From Viscum album (lineage: Eukaryota > Streptophyta > Magnoliopsida > Santalales > Viscaceae), in assembly GCA_963277665.1 (NCBI GenBank), contig OY728125.1, positions 1,712,952,889-1,713,016,888 of the forward strand: a stretch of 64,000 nt of DNA, given 5' to 3'. The position numbers were made by a program, and so were the translations under genes. Within the stretch, counting starts at the first letter, position 1. Every line of letters begins with the position of its first letter. Below the pieces are notes generated by a model. That model searched no databases and had not been told where the DNA came from. It worked only from the letters and a program-made list of their open reading frames with translations. This document shows positions 59,801 through 64,000 of this stretch, piece by piece.

Positions 59801-62800
59801 ATACTAATGTAGATCTATTAATTATATATATTCCACATGAATTTTTTCATATATTATATGCATATGAGAGATATATATATTAGTTCCAATTTGTAATAGT
59901 TAAATCCTCCCTTATTTGTAAATAATTATAAATGATTCTAGTAACCAATCAATGATATATCCAATGTATGTGTAGAGTGGTGATGTCATTTTACAACTAA
60001 ATAATGTGGGTCGATGATGGGTCGAGCCATGTCAGAGAGGCATTAATATAGGGTTACCTACAGATAGTGTTTATAGTTATATTGAAGTGAGAATTTAGTT
60101 TAGGATCTTAGGGAAACAATTTTATGTGGGTCTTGAGAATAGTTATTATGACAGGGAGATGAGCATTTTTTTTGTTTTCTGATGTATCATTTTACTAGGA
60201 ATCTTTTACATGATAATTTAACTGTAACATTAAGGAATAATTATGGGTTACACATAGTATTGGTATGTGTATCATGTATATATAAGTTATGAACATCCAT
60301 GTCCATTTAATGAATGTTAATATAGATATACTCATATTATTCTACGATAATCCAACAAAAGGTTCATCAACTAATATTCAGCATGTATACATAGACAGGG
60401 TCATGAAGAGCCCATTTGTTTATTTAATATTATCTACCAATGGAAATTTACCGCTGAAGAATTATTTTAATAGATTCATTGAGATATTTCCTTTCCCCAT
60501 GATATGTGTTCCTTTATCTCTGCTAAATTATTTCTTATGGTCAATTTTTATACTAAATGATATTTTTTACTAATTTGTATAAGGCTAACTATATGCTGGA
60601 TATGTTTCATGTGGTATAATGGTTGAGGCCTTATCGGATTATCAGGATCATGATCTTTGAGTGATAAATGTTAGTATTGAGTCCAAGATCGTAGTTTCAA
60701 AATATATTGGGATATTTATTGAGTAGATGTGGATTATTATATTAGGCTTTCTATGCACCAGGGTGGGATATTGGTAGATGATGTTTTCTAAATCTCATAA
60801 TGAGACATCTTATCCATGGTTGGGTTTTCAGTTTGGGTCTATGAACAAATTTTTATATTAGGATGATTACCTTTTCATAGGGAGGAACTATTATGACCCT
60901 GAATCTTGTAACCTAAATCTTTTTTTACTTTATTATATTGGTATAAGATACAGGGATCTTACGAAACATGATAGATCTGTTTAGAAGCCTCAGAAATTGA
61001 GATACATAATTGATTACCTTATTAAATTGTATATATAAAAAATATTTCTTAATATACATTCGAGAATACTTGAATTCATATAAAATATCCATATTTATAT
61101 CATAGCTAAAGGAAAACAATAATGGGTGAGCCCATAAACTTATTAAGGGATACATATAGTAATATATATCAAGCGTAAATGAGTTTAAATAAAAAATATG
61201 GTATGGTAGATAACCAAGACACATTATATTAAAAACACAACTAGAACTCAATGTATATCTATGTACAATATAAACATATAAATCGCATGTATAATGGAAT
61301 GTGAATTCTAAAAAATAAAAAAATTATAAATCATGAAATTAATGATCATACCATAATTTTCTTGTCCACAATATCATGAATCTTACTGTTAATTCCCAAT
61401 CCAAAACGATAGTAATAAATGGGTAGGTGTAAAACAAAAACTTATTTAACATGGAATTATTTTTGTGATATCTCCTGATACATTTTGATGCAATAAGTGG
61501 ATATCTATAACAAGACTATGTTTATCACATTCAAATACTATAAATTCCTCATATATTGATTGAACAGTTCAAATCATTCTCAAAATTCCTTATAAATCAT
61601 CATTCATACATATTGAATCAATTATACTGAATAACTCCCCAATAAATTAAATAATTATTTTTAATAAACATTATTCAACTAATTACATATAAATAAATGG
61701 TTTACAGTTGAGAAAATATCAAAATGGTTTACGTAATATCATATTAATCCACTATACAAGATATATTAACAAAGAGGATAAAATAATGTCTAAAAATGAT
61801 GGGGAGTGATAGTGAATGAGATCATGATAAAGTTAATTACTGAAAAATAATAAGTTAGAAATATAAGAATAAATACCATCAATTCAACTGAAATGAAGTT
61901 CTTCTTGTTAAATAATAATATATAAATAAAAAATTAAATTTGGATTAAAACAATTAAAAAATAATATCCTTGTAACATATTGTAAGAAAGAATCAAAAAA
62001 ACACTTTCAAAATTCAATTCATTCCTTTATGAAAATAATATAATTTTCATTTAGAAAATTAAAAATAAAAAATAAAAAAAATATTGAGAAACATTTTTTT
62101 TTTGTTGAAAATGACCATGGAAGTATTTCAATTACTCTCCAACAAAAATAATTATCATGATGGTAGAAAATTCCTTTCATCAAGTAAAATTGAAAAAAAA
62201 AGATTCCCTCCACCGGTTTGTTATAAATTGTAATAGTACCTCATTTGTAAAACAAAAAAAAAGATTCATTTTAAAAAATTAAATAATTTAAATTATGAAT
62301 TAAATGACATCAAAATAATTGTTTTATTATAATTAATATTATTCCTAACATATTTAAAAGAACATTAACATATAATGAAAATAGTTGGATGAAAAAAAAT
62401 TAAAACATTATTTTTAAAACAAAGTACCATACAAGTAAATTACATGTTGATTATTTATGAAACAATAGATAAAATGAATATAATTCTATTTCTAAAACAT
62501 TACATAATCAGTGGATAATAAAATTTATTTTGTTTCAGATATTATTATTATATACTTTTGTAAAGGATATTTGAACGTAAACACTTCCAAAATAAAATAA
62601 GATTGTAACAATAATCCCTTACCATTGGTATATTATATGTAATATATGTTTTATCCTCGTGTATAATGTATATAAATTTATTAAATAAATAAATTATAAA
62701 TATATTCATATATATTACATTTTAAGGTCCATTTATATTCATTCTATATCTATTCATTGAATTGTTCATTCTTATGTCATCTACTTTAGGTTGTTTGGTC

Positions 62801-64000
62801 AATTTTTTTCAAAATAACATTGGTATATTGATTACTATAAAAGGAGTCATAAAATTGTTCCACCAGAACTATTATATTCATAATTTCATGAACATGAATA
62901 TAATTCAGTATAAAAAATTTATAGATAATTATTCATGCTATTAATGGTTAATCAAATCACATTACTTTGTAGAGTTGGTAGTCCACAAACACGGACGAGA
63001 AACATTATCAAATATTCCTATATATGAAAGTGCAGAAAAATTAATTATATTTTATAAATATAGAATAATAATTATTCCCTAAATATGATACATATTAATT
63101 AATTACTTATTCAAAACAATATAATTAATGTAAGGATGAAATAATAATTACACTACTATGTGGATATGGTAGGTTGTATGTATGCATGAACAATGTTTTT
63201 ATATTCAATTGGATGGAAATAATATATATAATTAGTGTATAATTAGAGTAAATACATATAATTTTTTTAATATAGTAACTAAATTATTTGAATATGATAA
63301 TTTAAAATTATAATGTCATTTAAGAAGAAAGGAACTTTAAAACGATTGGTAAGAACACTTACATAATATTTTTGTAACCACCTTTGGATTATATATTAAG
63401 CATTATTGGATTTGTAATTTAGAGACACAATTACCTTTAAAACCTGGTGAGGTATATCGATGAGGTAGTTTTTTAGTGATTTTTTGTGATTAGTGGATCT
63501 TGTAGTTTGGGGAAGAAATGACTAGGAACTTTTACTTTATAATTGAGGTGGGTGGAAGGTCTTTAAAATAAAGTACAATGATGTTTCAAATGGAAAAAAA
63601 TTGATCATTTTAAATCAAAATATTATCATATTTATTTATGAAAAAACCAAAATAGAATGAATCCTCATTTATACTTTATTAATAGAAAATATCTAAAAAT
63701 GGATTTTATTTGAACAAATCATTACTTAGATTTCCAAAATGTTAAACCTATAATTATATCATCATTATTTTTTTCATATGATTTATATTACATATTAAAA
63801 AATATCATTTTTCTAAAAACTGAAATGTTCTTAAACAATAATGTTACTTCTAAATAATTATAATTTCATAAAATTGATTGTCTTTGTAAAATAGTTATTT
63901 TTTACTCTTCACTCAAAAATCAAATATTTCTAAAAAATCTCAAAATATCATAATTAGCCAATTTTTAAATTATGAGTTCATAATTTCAATTAATTTCTCG
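56818..64000. other. AT-rich DNA without recognisable gene
   Basis: Right flank of nest A. No reverse transcriptase, integrase, zinc-knuckle, RNA-gene or terminal-repeat signal was recognised on either strand. Open frames of 60-108 codons occur (for example 60,289-60,573 plus; 60,925-61,251 minus) but are Ile/Tyr/Phe-rich, as AT-rich DNA produces by chance, and show no motif. The part from about 61,300 to 63,300 is especially AT-rich with A and T runs. Confidence 0.45.

Noticed and set aside
60600..60660. tRNA-like phrase 'tgtggtataatggttgaggcc'
   Set aside because: It resembles an A box, but no B box follows at a usable distance and no stems form.
56818..64000. Open frames of 60-108 codons in the right flank
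   Set aside because: Composition is that of AT-rich random translation, and no domain, start context or repeat support was found.

Overview
This is plant-type nuclear DNA, very AT-rich apart from one GC-rich island near 16.3-17.0 kb, with no intact gene. It is a graveyard of LTR retrotransposons. The identifiable ones are Ty3/gypsy, with primer-binding sites of the plant initiator-tRNA-Met type (TGGTATCAGAG) and long LTRs of 3.8-4.9 kb. One has a chromodomain-like 3' end, which points to a Tekay/Del-type chromovirus. This pattern suits intergenic DNA of a seed plant with a large genome; the species cannot be named from the sequence.

Layout. 1-13.8 kb: strongly decayed DNA holding a minus-strand gypsy pol relic (about 4.26-5.95 kb) between two diverged direct repeats of about 2.2 kb (2.03-4.26 and 8.06-10.3 kb), then unidentified sequence and a degenerate short-repeat field (12.6-13.4 kb). 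13,787-20,287: a compound, partly palindromic LTR structure (family E). A split plus-strand LTR encloses a complete minus-strand LTR of the same family, and that inner LTR carries primer-binding-site sequence on one side and polypurine-tract sequence on the other. 21,331-56,817: a three-element nest, all in plus orientation. Host element A has LTRs of about 4.92 kb and a 2.1 kb interior. Element B (22,934-33,789; LTRs 4,221/4,206 bp; perfect CTTCC target duplication) sits in A's left LTR. Element C (43,834-56,479; LTRs 3,815/3,814 bp; near-duplication GATTG/TATTG) sits in A's right LTR. With B and C removed, A's LTRs are about 4,921 and 4,918 bp, and A is flanked by TTTAA/TTTAG. By eye, LTR divergence falls in the order A, C, B, which agrees with the nesting. 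56.8-64 kb: AT-rich DNA with nothing recognisable.

How the parts relate. C is a decayed autonomous element: gag with zinc knuckles, protease, RT, RNase H, integrase and chromodomain in what was one long frame. A and B lack pol and look non-autonomous. B keeps only a gag 3' end; A has an unidentified relic with an F-box-like start. All three share the same LTR plan: a CT-rich stretch plus TATA, a conserved upstream motif, a leader with two intron-like intervals, repeated hairpins built around the palindrome CGTACGTACG and an apical ACGG-N4-CCGT stem, and a second hairpin just after a GTAAGG donor-like site. A and B also share an antisense tRNA-like segment with A-box and B-box motifs at identical 33-bp spacing. 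The shared leader RNA structures and the Pol III-like segment are the most notable unexplained signals here.
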